From: Nicotiana tabacum
Taxonomy: Eukaryota > Streptophyta > Magnoliopsida > Solanales > Solanaceae
Reading direction: 5' to 3'
Assembly (NCBI RefSeq): GCF_000715075.1
Contig: NC_134082.1
Location: 214,570,948-214,634,947 of the forward strand
DNA length: 64,000 nucleotides
In this document: positions 1-12,800 of the stretch, in pieces
Layout of the letters: the number at the start of each line of letters is the position of its first letter
Position numbering within the stretch: position 1 is the stretch's first letter
The notes under the pieces: model-generated
Told to the model about the DNA's origin: nothing
The model's input: only the letters and a program-made list of their open reading frames with translations
The model's database searches: none
Position numbers and translations under genes: made by a program

Positions 1-455
1 TACTTTCTTAAACTCGGGTGCACATTTATGTGACCCAAATCCAAATCTCAACAGAGTTGAAATGTGTCAATAATCACGGGTGCATTGATGTGACGTGATT
101 CGAGATGTATTTTTACAACGTTACAATTCTCGTTAAAAATAATAATAATAAAAGCGGTAAACAGTTAAAATTTGCACATAGGTTCAACATGTATTAAAAT
201 CAGATAAATAAGCCGAATATGATAGTTGAGCGACCGTGCTAGAACCACGGAACTCGGGAATGCCTAACACCTTCTCCCGGGTTAACAAAATTCCTTACTC
301 GGATTTCTGGTTCGCGGACTGTAATACAGAGTCAATCCTTTCCTCGATTCGGGATTCAACCGGTGACTTGGGACACCATTAATCTCCCAAGTGGCGACTC
401 TGAATCTTTAAATAAATCCCGTTTCGATTGTCCTTTGATTGGAAAAAAACTCCTT
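1..455 (+). mobile_element. Truncated Ogre/Tat-type LTR fragment (plus-oriented)
   Basis: This stretch is a diverged reverse-complement match to the left part of the LTRs at 35995, 47966 and 60050. Shared blocks include the one reading as CTCCCAAGTGGCGACTCTGA and the one around CACCTTCTCCCGGGTTAAC. The element therefore points along the plus strand, opposite to the big array. Similarity stops near 455, before the LTR's expected terminal GGTGTGACA, so the LTR end and its PBS are missing. It is more diverged than the array copies differ from each other, so it is an older insertion. The left end runs off the window. Confidence 0.8.
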
Positions 456-1790
456 TACGCCTCTGCAGGTCGCATGTCGACGTAGCCGGGGATCCCCCAC
501 CCGGTTTTCAACTCTGCAATGTCTTCTTCCCTCATAACAAAAGGGATATGTTCCGGTTCAGCCCCTGCGCGACTGCTGAAGTCGGTCAATTCTCTCCCAG
601 GGCGAGGCAAAATCTCGACTATCGATGGGACCTCCTCGTCTTCCACCGCATCCACCCCTCCAGTGGCTTGAGCAACATTTTCCGGTGCCGGAATTGTGGC
701 AGGGAGATCGGTGCGAGAGGATCACTGGCCATTTTTTCCCAGATGAGGCGGCAAAAAGATAACAGAAAGAAAGGATGAAAATTTTCAGTTAACTAAGGGC
801 AAATGAAAACTTGAAGTATTAGAAAGGAAGTCTATCAGTAGAATTCTTCCGAGTAAAAGGCAAAGAAGTGTGTCAATCGAATGATAAGTTCTTTCTATTT
901 ATAAGAGACATAAATTCCCAAAGCACGAAACCCAAAAGTCGCTAATCGAACTTGATAGGGCACGCAACATTTCAGTTCCCTAGGAATGTGCGTCATAATG
1001 GCCGTAACCATGAAACAATGCTTCAATGCCAAATGACGTTTCGGTTCCGAAACAGCCGCAACGGTTCACGGGTATCGAAAGAACGCCGCCACCTCGCCTA
1101 TAACCCAAGTAATGTAACTAAGGAACGAGAAGTCAGATTTCGCTCGATTTCGTAACAATCATGATCCGTCCGCCGGGCCCGATAGAGGGCGACCCCGACA
1201 GACGGAGGGACTAACTGTATTGGTCAAAATCTGATCGTCATGGCCGAGCTGACCAATGTCCCGCCTAAGAGACCGGGCGGTAAAAGATAACATAACCCAC
1301 TCTACATCCCATTCTCGACACCCGTCGAGTCAGAAGGAGCAATGTCTAAAAGAATGGCCAAGGCACACTAGATGTGAGAGAGCGTCGAACCAAGTAAATG
1401 ACAAGGGTGCCTTGACTATATATAGTAGGGGAAAACCTTCGATTAAGAGGGTCTGCTCCCCCTTCTCTCTCCCAAGCTCTCTTCTTGTAATCTTTATGGG
1501 AAAGAAGTAATCTACAGAAAAACATGTAAAGCTATCTCCTCCATCGATTGATGGGAGGCACAATGTTGAATTTCAATAAGATCGACTTTATTTATTTCAT
1601 CTTATGTATTATCTACACTATTAGCTCTTTGATATAGAATTTATTATGTATGACTAAAATTTACCCCTTCATTTTCTTTGATTGATTTATTCAAAAAGGT
1701 TCCGATATCTTTTGAGTCAAACAACTTAAAGTTGGTAAATTGGCATATTAATATTCCTCATTCTCACTTTTCTCACACTTCATATGCGTT
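456..1790. other. Unresolved repeat-derived DNA with an LTR-like promoter block
   Basis: No plausible host gene is seen. Only short open frames occur, for example 455-655 on the minus strand, and none shows a domain I recognise. A TATATATA box at 1417-1424 is followed by a CT-rich leader and AATAAG/ATTTAT-type sequence, which resembles an LTR promoter or leader of a Ty3/gypsy element, but no LTR boundaries could be found. From about 1580 the sequence becomes ordinary AT-rich intergenic DNA. Confidence 0.4.
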
Positions 1791-2562
1791 TCTATATATA
1801 TATATATATAAATGTGGGAAATAAGAAAGTGACGTGGAAGTTCTCATAGTCCAGGATTTGTATTTCTCTTTTCTCTCAGATTTTTGGCTATTTTCCTTGA
1901 TTTTGGGATTTTTTCTCCTCCTTATAAGTAATTATTGATTATTCTTCCGTTTCAATATCCCCACGTTCCTTTCCCCAGTAAACACTATTACTTCAAATGT
2001 ATTACTGCATCAAATGTAACGTAAAGTTTGTTTCCTATTATAAACCCATGTTCGTTCTCCATTAATATGCATTACTTCAATCTAACTTTGTGGGTGAATA
2101 TATATAATCGTTTTTTTCTTTGTGTTTTATGGCTCAATTCTTAAAGATCTGAATGTCCTTTCACGTCGAAGCACCGATGATATAAATTCTCTCTCTTTTT
2201 TTGACACTTCAAAAATATTAAGTTTTATATGATATTAATGTTCTAAATGTTCCATCTATTTTCCTTTTTCGCTTAGAACTTTACAATTTTTTTTAGCTTC
2301 AATTTGTTTTCTTTTACACACATTGTCATCTCTGATTAATAAAGCTAAGGAGGGAGGTCTTGTACAATTGAGACCTATGTTTTTTTTTTAAATGCCATCA
2401 ATCAGTACATCGTCAGGTTTTTACAATCAAATTTAAGAATTTTGTGAGGCTCTTCTAATTTTCTTAAATTTTTGTAGCATTTTTTATACTAATATCTTTC
2501 CTCATTATTGCAATTTGTCTCTATTCTTAAATATTCCTTGTGAGTTCTGTTTCTTCTTCCAC

Positions 2563-2607
<45 letters not shown>

Positions 2608-3509
2608 CACACACTTCTGGCATTGCAATGGACTTTCCATAACAAATATAAGTCATGATTGCAAGGTTGATAGAAGAAGCCACTCAGTCAAGCTACATTT
2701 CTAATTCGTCAATGCGTTTATAAAGTGATTATCACGTGAACCTCTAATAACTTACGGGCAGATATAAGGACAATAACATGATCAACTACAATACTCTATG
2801 CTAGGACTGGGAAATGAGGACGTGAAAATCACGGTGGAAGATGACATTTTAAGGATATGTAAGAGCATAAGGAAAAGTAGAAGAGGAAAAATGAGATGAT
2901 GAGTTCTGACAAGCAACCAGTTAAAAATCTACTATAAAAATATTATGCTTCCTGTAAAAGCCAATATTGAAATAAAAAACAAGGTTAAAGACATCAAGTA
3001 AACTTAACCCTTCAAGGTTCAAATGTCATCCATGATCAACAATGTAATAATTCTAAAATTATGAGACTTTTATTTTTCATTTCAGATGAAAATAAACTTG
3101 TATCTTTGTTTTTGTTCTTGCTTTTGGTCTTCATCAAGAGGATTAATGTAATTCTTTAATTTTATCATCCAATAGAAGGAAAAAAATATAAAATAAATTC
3201 ACATATTTAATATATGTTATATTTAAAGAATCATGTATTAAAACCACGTATATACATATATCTATAATTAAAAAAATTCCTTTAAAGTTACTTTTCCTTT
3301 TCCCTTTTTAAAGAAAATCTTATAGTAATTCATCTAAGCTCTAATTCAATGAAAAATATTTTTATTTGCGGTGTTGCCTAGATATAAAATTATTTTGTAT
3401 GAAAATACATAGAAAAATTATCCCATCTATCTCGATTATATTATTAAAATATTATTTCAACTTCACTAATGTATTTTATAACCGCGAGAAGCGCGGGCCA
3501 CTATACTAG
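1791..3509 (+). mobile_element. Probable non-autonomous Helitron
   Basis: The right end has the Helitron 3' signature: a GC-rich hairpin (CCGCG AGAAG CGCGG, 3482-3496), about ten bases, then CTAG at 3506-3509, followed by T. The proposed left end starts with TC at 1791, followed by TA repeats. The expected A before the element is not present there, so the 5' end is less certain than the 3' end. The interior is AT-rich and carries no Rep/helicase ORF, so it would need enzymes from elsewhere. It ends about 315 bp before the start codon of the DUF3754 gene and may supply part of its promoter region. Confidence 0.55.
2565..2614. repeat. TA/CA microsatellite
   Basis: An almost pure (TA)n tract runs from about 2568 to 2601 and is bordered by GTGTG on the left and ACACATACACACAC on the right. 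It lies inside the candidate Helitron. The small minus-strand open frame across it is only a product of this repeat. Confidence 0.95.
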
Positions 3510-3823
3510 TTTATTTAATAAATAAAAAAGGAAAACAAAATTAGAATTGAGTAAGGAATGTCATGGCCCGTGTCAACTAAAGGCCTACCGCGGCACTGTA
3601 GTGTCTTGCAATTTGAGGTGGCTGAAGGGCGCTTCTTCATTACACATCATTTACCTCATTTCGTCGGTTGACGGATTCCTACCGTTACACTTTTTTTATT
3701 TCTTTGTTTGGGTCGCCTTAAATGTCACTTACTACACTTTTAACAAAAACACCGATTGGATAGAGCATTGTCCTTGTTTCTGTCTTTGGAATCTTTGTGC
3801 CCTGGGAAGACGGAGGAATTAGA

Positions 3824-6800
3824 ATGGAGAAGAAGAAAGAGGTGATCCGTTTGGAGCGCGAGTCTGTTATTCCAGTCCTCAAACCCAGGCTCATCATGGC
3901 CCTCGCCGACCTTATAGGTAAAAATTGGATGCTCCCAAACAACCGGTTACTCTTTCTCTACTCACTTGTTCCCTCTCTATTTTGTGTTGTTTGAAACAAT
4001 TTCTCTCCTCTAATTTAATGGGATAATATCTCTGATATTTTCAGTTTCAGTTACTTCTGTGGAAAAACCAACCAAATTTGACTAGCACAACTCTGCTATA
4101 AACCGAGGAGACTTTTAAAGCAAACAGTAGAACTTCCTATACTAGACCATAGAATATGGCAGTGTAAGGAAACAATGCTTCTTTCTCCAAGAGGAGATCT
4201 TTGAAGCAAATAATATAACTTTCTACGCTAGACTCTATATGGAACGGCAGTCTACTTTTTTGTCTTTCTTCTGAATGTCAAGCAATTATTGCGTGCCATG
4301 GATTTAAACCTAAAATGTTACTAACTTTTACACGATCTCATAGTTTTGGTGACGTCTGAGTTTTAGCTTTTTTTCGTGTAAACAGCAACCCCCTTAATGG
4401 TAGTTAAAATTTTTAATTTTGCAAAATTTAATGCTGTTTACTGAGTCACTCTAATTGTATTGTGACAAAGCAGATAATTTGACCTTGATTATTTTCCCAG
4501 ATTAATTAGATTAACTGTTGTGTGAATTAGATTATTTTCCCAGATTAAATTAGATTATTTTCCAAGGTTTACCATGTGACTTATTTCTTTCATCATTAAA
4601 TACTCTCTTAGAGTAAGTCACTTCACTCAATATAGAAGTTCACAATCTCTTGAATTTAAGAAATTAGATGCTTAATAGAGATTTCATTTTTGCAACTCCA
4701 TCTCGATTCATAACTAGTTGGAGTTGGTCATGTGAATTCTCATTATCATTCTGCCCCATTGGCTTGTTTCATTCCACTACTCAATAAATTGTCTCTTAGG
4801 ACAAATAAGGGTTTCTCTATAACCGGGAATTGTCTAAATCTTACACTTCTCCTTACGCGGTCACTCGGGCATATAAACTCTAACCGAAATAGAAAGGCTT
4901 CCATCTTTTCATCAAGTCCTCATGGATTTCAAGAAATTGTAAGCTTATGAAATGACTTCCCTCTATGTAACTTTTTGGATAGATAAGTAACAGTATTACT
5001 CACAGTAAAAACAACGCAGTAAATTAGTGCTGGACATTTCAAAAGGAGGGGGGGACCCTGTACACCTTCCATGTGAATTTTACGGAGACATTTGATGGTC
5101 ATGGATCAAAATCCCCAAAATGTTTCAAAACCCTTCCTTCACTGATAAGCTTTGACGTGTTATATGTTTAGAATTTTAACAGAAACAAGTTTTTCCTTCT
5201 GGATATAAATGTCTGCTTTTTGGCAGCTCATTTCCACTCTTTTTTTTTCTTTCTAAAAAATCTACTTTTCTTGAAACTGTAAAATGCTGCATGAATCTCT
5301 GTGCTTCTAGTCTCTTTAGTGCTTTTTATGATTGGTTATTTAAGCTTTTTTTTGAGGTTCTAATGATCCGACCTTCCTCCTTGCCCAGAACATAGTTCTG
5401 ACCGGGCTGAATTTCTGAAGCTTTGCAAGAGGGTTGAGTACACAATTCATGCTTGGTATCTTCTACAATTTGAGGATCTCATGGTAATATAATCTTATGC
5501 TACTTTTTATTTGATCAGACATCTTTTTCTCATCAGTTTACTGCAAATGAATATAATATGCTGATGTTGATATTGTGTTTTGATCAATAATACTTGTCTG
5601 ATTGCAGCAATTATACTCTTTGTTTGATCCTGTGAACGGGGCTAAAAAGTTGGAACAGCAGAAGTTATCTCCAGAAGAGATTGACGTTCTTGAACAGAAT
5701 TTCTTGACATATTTGTTTCAGGTAAAAAGCTGCAGCTTCGTCTAAAGTTTGTTTTCCTCTGGTACCTGAGCTAGCTACATGGGCTGTTTAGATTCATTTT
5801 ATAACATGCAAGCCCCAGTTGCCTACTCAGTATACTTATTAAAAAAATATGTATAACATGCAAGCCCAAGTTGCCTACTCAGTATACTTGAGAGCTAGAG
5901 ACTTGAGTTTCATCCCTTGGCCCAAGTTGCTTACTCAAGTTGACTGATCTAAAAAGTTCAAATAAGAGAAAGTCGGAAAGGTGGAAGGTGGTGAAGGCTA
6001 AGCCTTTCATCTCAAGAACACACCACTAGCTCTGACAGTAGGGCAAGTCCGTCACCCATCTCATTCTTTCCGACTCCCCAGCCGCATTTGCCCAAGTGGA
6101 CTTTGAGCACCCGTGTTGGACCTTTCAGTAACACTATCAGCTGCTATATTCTATGGTATCCGCATATCGTTAGTCAGGATATTGGTGTTCCAGTTTAAAT
6201 TTAATAAAGAATTCAATCTCATATGTGTCTTCTGTGCGTGCATATTTATAGTCTGCAGTTGCTTATATGAAGATCTCTCTCTATATATATATGTGTATGT
6301 GTGTACCCATGGCTCAACAATTTACCCGAGAAAAAGAAGATAGTTAGAATACTTTTGATCTACAACCCTTGTATGAGGGCCCTGACATTTATGTACCTTC
6401 AAAAGAAAATCCCCAACGGAGGTGAAAACATGCTATCCTCTCCTCCCCGAGCCTAGGAAATAGTATAACAAAAGATAGAATCCTGCATAAGTTATTAAGT
6501 TATAAGATCCACTGTAATGGAAGAAAATTCTATTGGATTAAATTGAGAGGAAAAACTACTCCTTCCATCCCATTTTATGTGATGTTGTTTAGCTGAGCAC
6601 AAAATTTAAGAAAAAGAAAGCTTTTGGAACTTGTGGTCTAAACAAGTCGTATATATTTTTGTGGCTATAGATGGTCTCATTAAGGGTAAAATGAAAAATT
6701 TTAATTTTTTTATTTTTTAAAAAGTATAATTCTTTTTGGGACATACTGAAAAGGAAAGTGCATCACATAAATCGGGACATAGGGAATAATTGTTTTTTTC

Positions 6801-9800
6801 TCAGGGGAGGGAGACGAGACAACCAGTTGTTGTCAAAGGCTCATTTGAGGTGCGCTTAAGCCCTGAAGCTCAAAAAAGCTCAGGGCATGCGCTTCACGTC
6901 ACTTAGGCTGCGCTTTTGTGTAGGCAAGGCACTAAGACGTGCGCCTCGTTGCCCATAAGTTCTATCTTGAATAGAGTAGTACAAAACAATAAATATAATT
7001 GGTAAAAAGATATAATAATTGTTAAGGAAATCATTATGAATGAAATTCTTAATTTTTTCTTGCATTACATATATTTTTTTATTTTTTCTTCTTTGCGCCT
7101 TTTTGAACCAAAGCCTACACTTCAATTGGGCTTTGCATTTAAAGCCCAAATAGACCTGGAGCGCTTTTTATCGGCTTTCGCCTTTGACAACACTACGGCA
7201 GTGAGGTGAAAGGTAAGAGGTCGAGGTTTTTGTCTTCAGGGAGTGGGAGTTGCTTCGTCCTTCATTTTCCTGTTTTTTTTCTTCTCTTTTACTTTGTTTT
7301 TTCTAACACACGCTTCCCATTTTTAATCATAAGGAGTAGCCTTACAATAAGAAAATTTCGCATATTTATGCTGTTTTGTTGCAAAATCGAAATGGAAGGG
7401 GATATTTCTTTATTTTCAAGCATGGGGAATGGCTATATATTATTCATTTATCTCTAAAGTCGTTTTCCATTATTTTGCACTGCATTATCATGCTATTGAG
7501 GCCAAGCCTGTAATGGATTTTAAACTTGCACCAAACTGTAAATGCAGTGAATTCTGAATGCTTTTCCACATCTAGCTGGAGGATTAAGGGAAATGAGTAT
7601 GACATTTGTGTTCTGGCACCCTTATTTCATTCTCCACTTTCTATCATCATTCTCTTATGCTGATGCAGATTATGAACAAAAGCAATTTTAAAATAGCTAG
7701 TGATGAAGAGATTGATGTTGCACGTTCAGGACAGTATCTTCTAAATCTTCCAATCACTGTTGATGAATCTAAGGTTCTTAACCAGCTGCTTTCGCATATA
7801 CTTTGTCCCGACAATTATTGGCTCTCTTGATATAGTTCCATTTTGTCATTTCACTATGCATTCACTCTACCTTTTCCTGGATGCAGCTTGACAAAAAACT
7901 TTTAGAGAAGTATTTTGCAGAGCATCCTCGTGAGGACCTTCCAGAGTTTACTGACAAGGTATATCTCTTAGTGTAGCTTCAAGTTAGGCCTTTACTTTTG
8001 CTGGAACGTTTGGTATGAAGTTAATGGCTCCCAGATGCTAGGTCGACAAGTGTAGCTTCTGGTTGTATTTATGAAATTTTCACCAAATTGAATATTTCCC
8101 AATCTGCTTTTTGTCGGTGCCTTGCATTGTTTGGGGTTCAAGAATGTGACTTGAATCCTTGATATCCACATATGGTGTCCATTTATTTCCCTATCTCATT
8201 GTTGCTTTGCAGCAAGTATGATTGGCTGTTTAAAGTGAATCTTGAAGTAACCACTGGCCCTATACAACATTAGCTCTTAGGTGTCAGGATGTCCATTACT
8301 CTGCCCAAGATTTTGGCAAGAAGGAATTTGCACTCCAATAAAACACAAGCAAAAGTATGCGATCATTTCTTACGAGGAACTTTAGAGTTATATTGTGCTT
8401 ACTGGCCCTCTCTTCTTTTTCTTTGATGAAAGATATTTTTTTGCGCCCACGGATTCAAAAAAGTGTGGTATGACTGAGCACTAACTAGAATCTTTATCCT
8501 CTCATCTTCTTGCTAGTTTTCAAAAGATTAATCATTGTTTAAGGTCTGCTCCTCAAACCTGTAATAGTGCACACAAGCTTTAACAAAGGTAAAGAGTGAC
8601 TTGTGCACGTGTTGTCACTTATATCTCTTTGAACCTGCAAATAGTATTATGGATGTATTATATTGTATTTGAGCTGTTCAACTTATATGGTATATCAATG
8701 TTTTACCTTAGAAACTTATTAAGTATATCAATGTGTAATATGAACATATATTTCTCGAGGGAAAAGGATGAGAGTCAAGAGTTTGATCATGCCACTGAAT
8801 CTCTATACACGTACCTTTTCTTTCCAGTACGTAATTTTTCGGCGCGGCATTGGAATTGATAGGACTACTGATTACTTTTTCATGGAAAAAGTGGACATGA
8901 TTATTGGACGCACTTGGGCATGGATTTTGAGAAAAACAAGGTAAGTGACTTTTAGATACTTTAGTATAGTAAACCTGTTTACAGTTTGCATTGTACTCGA
9001 AATGAAGTTCCTATAACTTTCTGAACCCTTCTGGTGAAAATTTGAAGATAGAATTCTAAAGTTCATCTGCACTTTGCCTCTGTTTTGGGCCTCTTTTCAG
9101 TGTTTTAGTGAATGCATTGCGTCTTAGCATTCTTAGGTTCTTATGCTGCCAGGATTGATAGACTGTTTTCGAGGAGATCAAGTTCACGGCGCAAAAAGGA
9201 TCCGAAAAAAGATGATGAGATCAACAGTGAAGCAGAAGATCATGACTTATATGTTGAACGTATCCGCATTCAAAATATGGAACTCAGGTCTATTAAGTGT
9301 CTCTTTGCTGTTCTGTATTAGTGTATTTCTATTCTTTGCTTTAGCTGATAAGCTGCTCTAGGAAGTTTAGGAGGCACATTTGTGTCTTGTGAATCTTTTA
9401 TCTATAACTTTCATAGTAACTTTCAATGTATCATTTTGGAGATGATCCAATTGTCTTGTAGAATTTCACATTAAGGTTTTAATGGCTCTCATCTGGTCAT
9501 TCACTTATACTCGGATTTGTTGCAAATGGACCTATTTTTCTGTATGCAAATTCTATTTGACTTATGCATAAAGTATTAACAACTGGAATCTGTATGAGAT
9601 GGACAGTCCATAACGATAAAAAGGTTGTCATTTTTCTTCTGCATGAGTGTTTATGGTCTTTGGTTAAAAGGCAGTTAAGCATTGTGGTGTCTTATAGTTA
9701 TCTCTGCCGCAGATTGTGTGCATCTGTCTTGCTAGTTGGACCTAGTGTAGCAATGAACTATTCTGGTTTTTGCACCGACCTTTGTCCTTTTAACCAAACA

Positions 9801-12800
9801 TTTCTTCGTAGTGCCAGAAGTAATCAATTTTCCTTGCATCAAGTGAAATAGTGTAGAGTCCAGGATCAGATTGATACTTGGCCAGGGACTGCCTATCAAA
9901 ATAGTAAGGACCACTTATTACTGACGTAGATAATGGCTCCACCCTTTATGATCTCTTCCAATTGAATGGCAAATTGGATAACCCATTCTATCCGATGTTT
10001 ACGACTGAGACATGGAATACAAGACCTTATTTATTCAAGGAGAATATAACAACCAAGGGCAAAGCATCTAAGCACAGAGGAGGATGTACGACATATAGTA
10101 CGGGTTCGACAGAACCCAGTAGCTTTGGCCCAGATCCTGTATATGTATTGAGAAATCCACTAAATATGTACACATAATAAACTGCAAACACGATAGCATA
10201 AGTGGGTTGTGGGTTCTGTGGCAAGCATGGGGTCACCAGAACCCATAAATTTCCTGGATCCGTCTTTGTCTAAGCATTCAAATAGAATACTTACAACCGA
10301 GGACATTATAAGCCTTTTCAAAACCATGGATAATCAGCCAAAATCTTCTCTAACACTCCGTTCTCGTGTTCTTTGGGATGCAGCGGATGGAACTAAAAAG
10401 TATCATCTAGTGAATTGGCAGACAGTCACTTCCCAAAGAAGTGGGGTGGACTTGGAGTAAAAGATCTAGGGTATTCAAAAGAGCTTTGTTGGGAAAATGG
10501 CTATGGAGATTCGAAGTAGAAGAGCATGCTCTATGGAGGAAGGTCCTAGTAGAAAAGTACGATTCCACGGGAGGGGGTTGGAGGACCAAGGCAATCACAA
10601 CACCTTCGGGTGTGGCATGTGGAGGAGCATCATGAAGAATTGGGAATCCTTCAGTGGCAACATCTCTTACAGGGTGGGAGATGGAAGGAGAATCAGCTTT
10701 TGGAATCATAGGTGGTGTGGAGAGGATACTCTGAAGACCCCACCTCTTCAGAGTTTCAAACCAGAAGGAATTGATGGTCCAACAGATTCGTAAGGAGCAT
10801 GTAGGGGGGTAGTATGAGACCTTTTATTTAGAAGGAACACGCAAGATTGGGAGATTGCGGAGCTCCAAGATTTATTTACACTGCTATATGGGCAAGACAG
10901 GCCTCAGCCATCTTGTGATTCTTGGGGATGGGGTTTGCGTGGCGATGGTCTGTTCACCGTAAAGTCCTTTTACCAGAGTATGTTGGCGAGAGAGGAGGCC
11001 TCTTTTCCATACTCCTCGATCTGGATTCCTAAGGCGCCCACGAAGGTGTGCTTTTTTGCACGGCTAGCGGCGAGGGGAGTGATTTTGACTGCTGAGAATC
11101 TGCGAAAGAGGGGAATTACACTTGTTAGTTGGTGCTATATGTGTAAAAGCTCAGGGAAAGAAGTTGATCATCTTTTGTTGCATTGCCCTGTGTCCTCGGC
11201 TTTGTGGAGGGCGATCCTGAACCTTTTTGGTGTTCAATGGGTGATGCCAAGCACTGTAAAGGAAATGCTATATAGCTGGGCTGGTTTCCGTAGAAAAAGA
11301 AAGCAAAAGGCGTGGAAGTTCGCCCCGTTAGCTCTCATGTGGATAGTTTGGGGGGAGAGAAATAGAAGAGCTTTTGAGGGGATTGAGTCTCCTTTTTCAC
11401 ATCTTAAGAATAGTCTTTTATCTTTGAGCACTTTTTGGTGCACTCATGTAGCCCCTATTTATATAGAAGATTGGGCGTCTTTTATAGAGAATCATGTTCT
11501 GAGGTAAATTCTCTACTTTTTGGTATACTTCTTGTATACGGGAGTTCTCTCCCTTTTGATTAATACAATTTACCTTATCAAAAAAAGTTTGGGGGATATA
11601 CAACCTTACCTCCTTAAGGACAGGCCCAACAGTTTACAACATCTGCGCAACTTCCTGGATCCACCTTTGTCTAAGCATTCAAACAGAATACTTAAAGGAT
11701 GTGGTTGAATAACCAAGGACATTATAAGCCTTTTCAAAACCATGGATAATCAGCCAAAATCTTCTCTAACACTCCGTTCTCGTGTTCTTTGGGATGCAGC
11801 GGATGGAACTAAAAAGTATCATCTAGTGAATTGGCAGACAGTCACTAGCATCTGCGCATATTCCAAAGTTTATAACTAGACTAATGCTAGCTAACTTTAT
11901 GTGAGAAATTGACATGCCCAATTCTCTACTACTCTGTAGCTTCCAAAAAATTACATCTTAGTTTTGTCTTGCTAAAGTATAGAAAGTTTGAGAGTACAAT
12001 TCTCACGTACAAGGATTGAAATAAAAGTAACCATTACAAGCTGTACTATAACTAAACTGTACATGATTGCTAGTTGTTGCCTTTCTTTTGGCTTGTCTGC
12101 TTCAGAGAGCTAGAATTCGCAGTTTATGAAGTGGTAGAGATAAGAAGTAGAGGAAAAAATGGCTGAGCACAGGCTTACCAAAAATTGGCTCTGATATGAT
12201 ATGAGAGAATTTGAGCATCCAACCCAAAATCTTAAGGCATTTGGTGGAGTAACTCGGGATTATTATAAGCCCCATGGTAGATCCATTTAGAAATCCTTGC
12301 AAAAGTAATGTGGGACTTGTTCAAGACCCTAAGACCTAGTCAATATTAGGGCCAATAAAGGAGTAATTCAGCATTCGTCTGGTTGATGGTGCACTTCTGA
12401 TCTAGTCAATTACTTTCCCCTCTTTTCTCTTTTGCCTTCGAAATATAGAAATCCCTCATATATGCCAGAAATCTTCATTAAATAACCATCTTAGTAATCT
12501 CATTACCAGCAAAATACATGAAGAAGACATCTGGAAATAACTTCTCTTATCAATACTCTCCCTCCAGTTTGATCAGTGCATTCCTAGTTGTAGCAACAAT
12601 TGTTGAGTAAATCCCTGTCAAAGTATGTATTAGATGCATTCATGTATTTCCCTTCCATTTCTGCTATTCATTTACCTTAATTTCAGAGTTGATATGCCCG
12701 AGTGAAATTGGAAGAATCTGATTAATCACATCCATGCTTGGCGTGTAGTGGGTTTGGCTCTTAGAGCAAGAAAATTAATGGTCTAATGTATCCGATTACT

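Noticed and set aside
2489..2683. Minus-strand ORF with a poly-Ile/Tyr run
   Set aside because: It is created by the TA microsatellite. It has no homologous domain.
9962..10250. Small ORFs upstream of the intron 7 LINE as a gene
   Set aside because: They are short and domain-free, in both strands, next to repeat sequence (GAACCCATAAATTTCCTGG type) common in nightshade repeats. No splice logic supports them.
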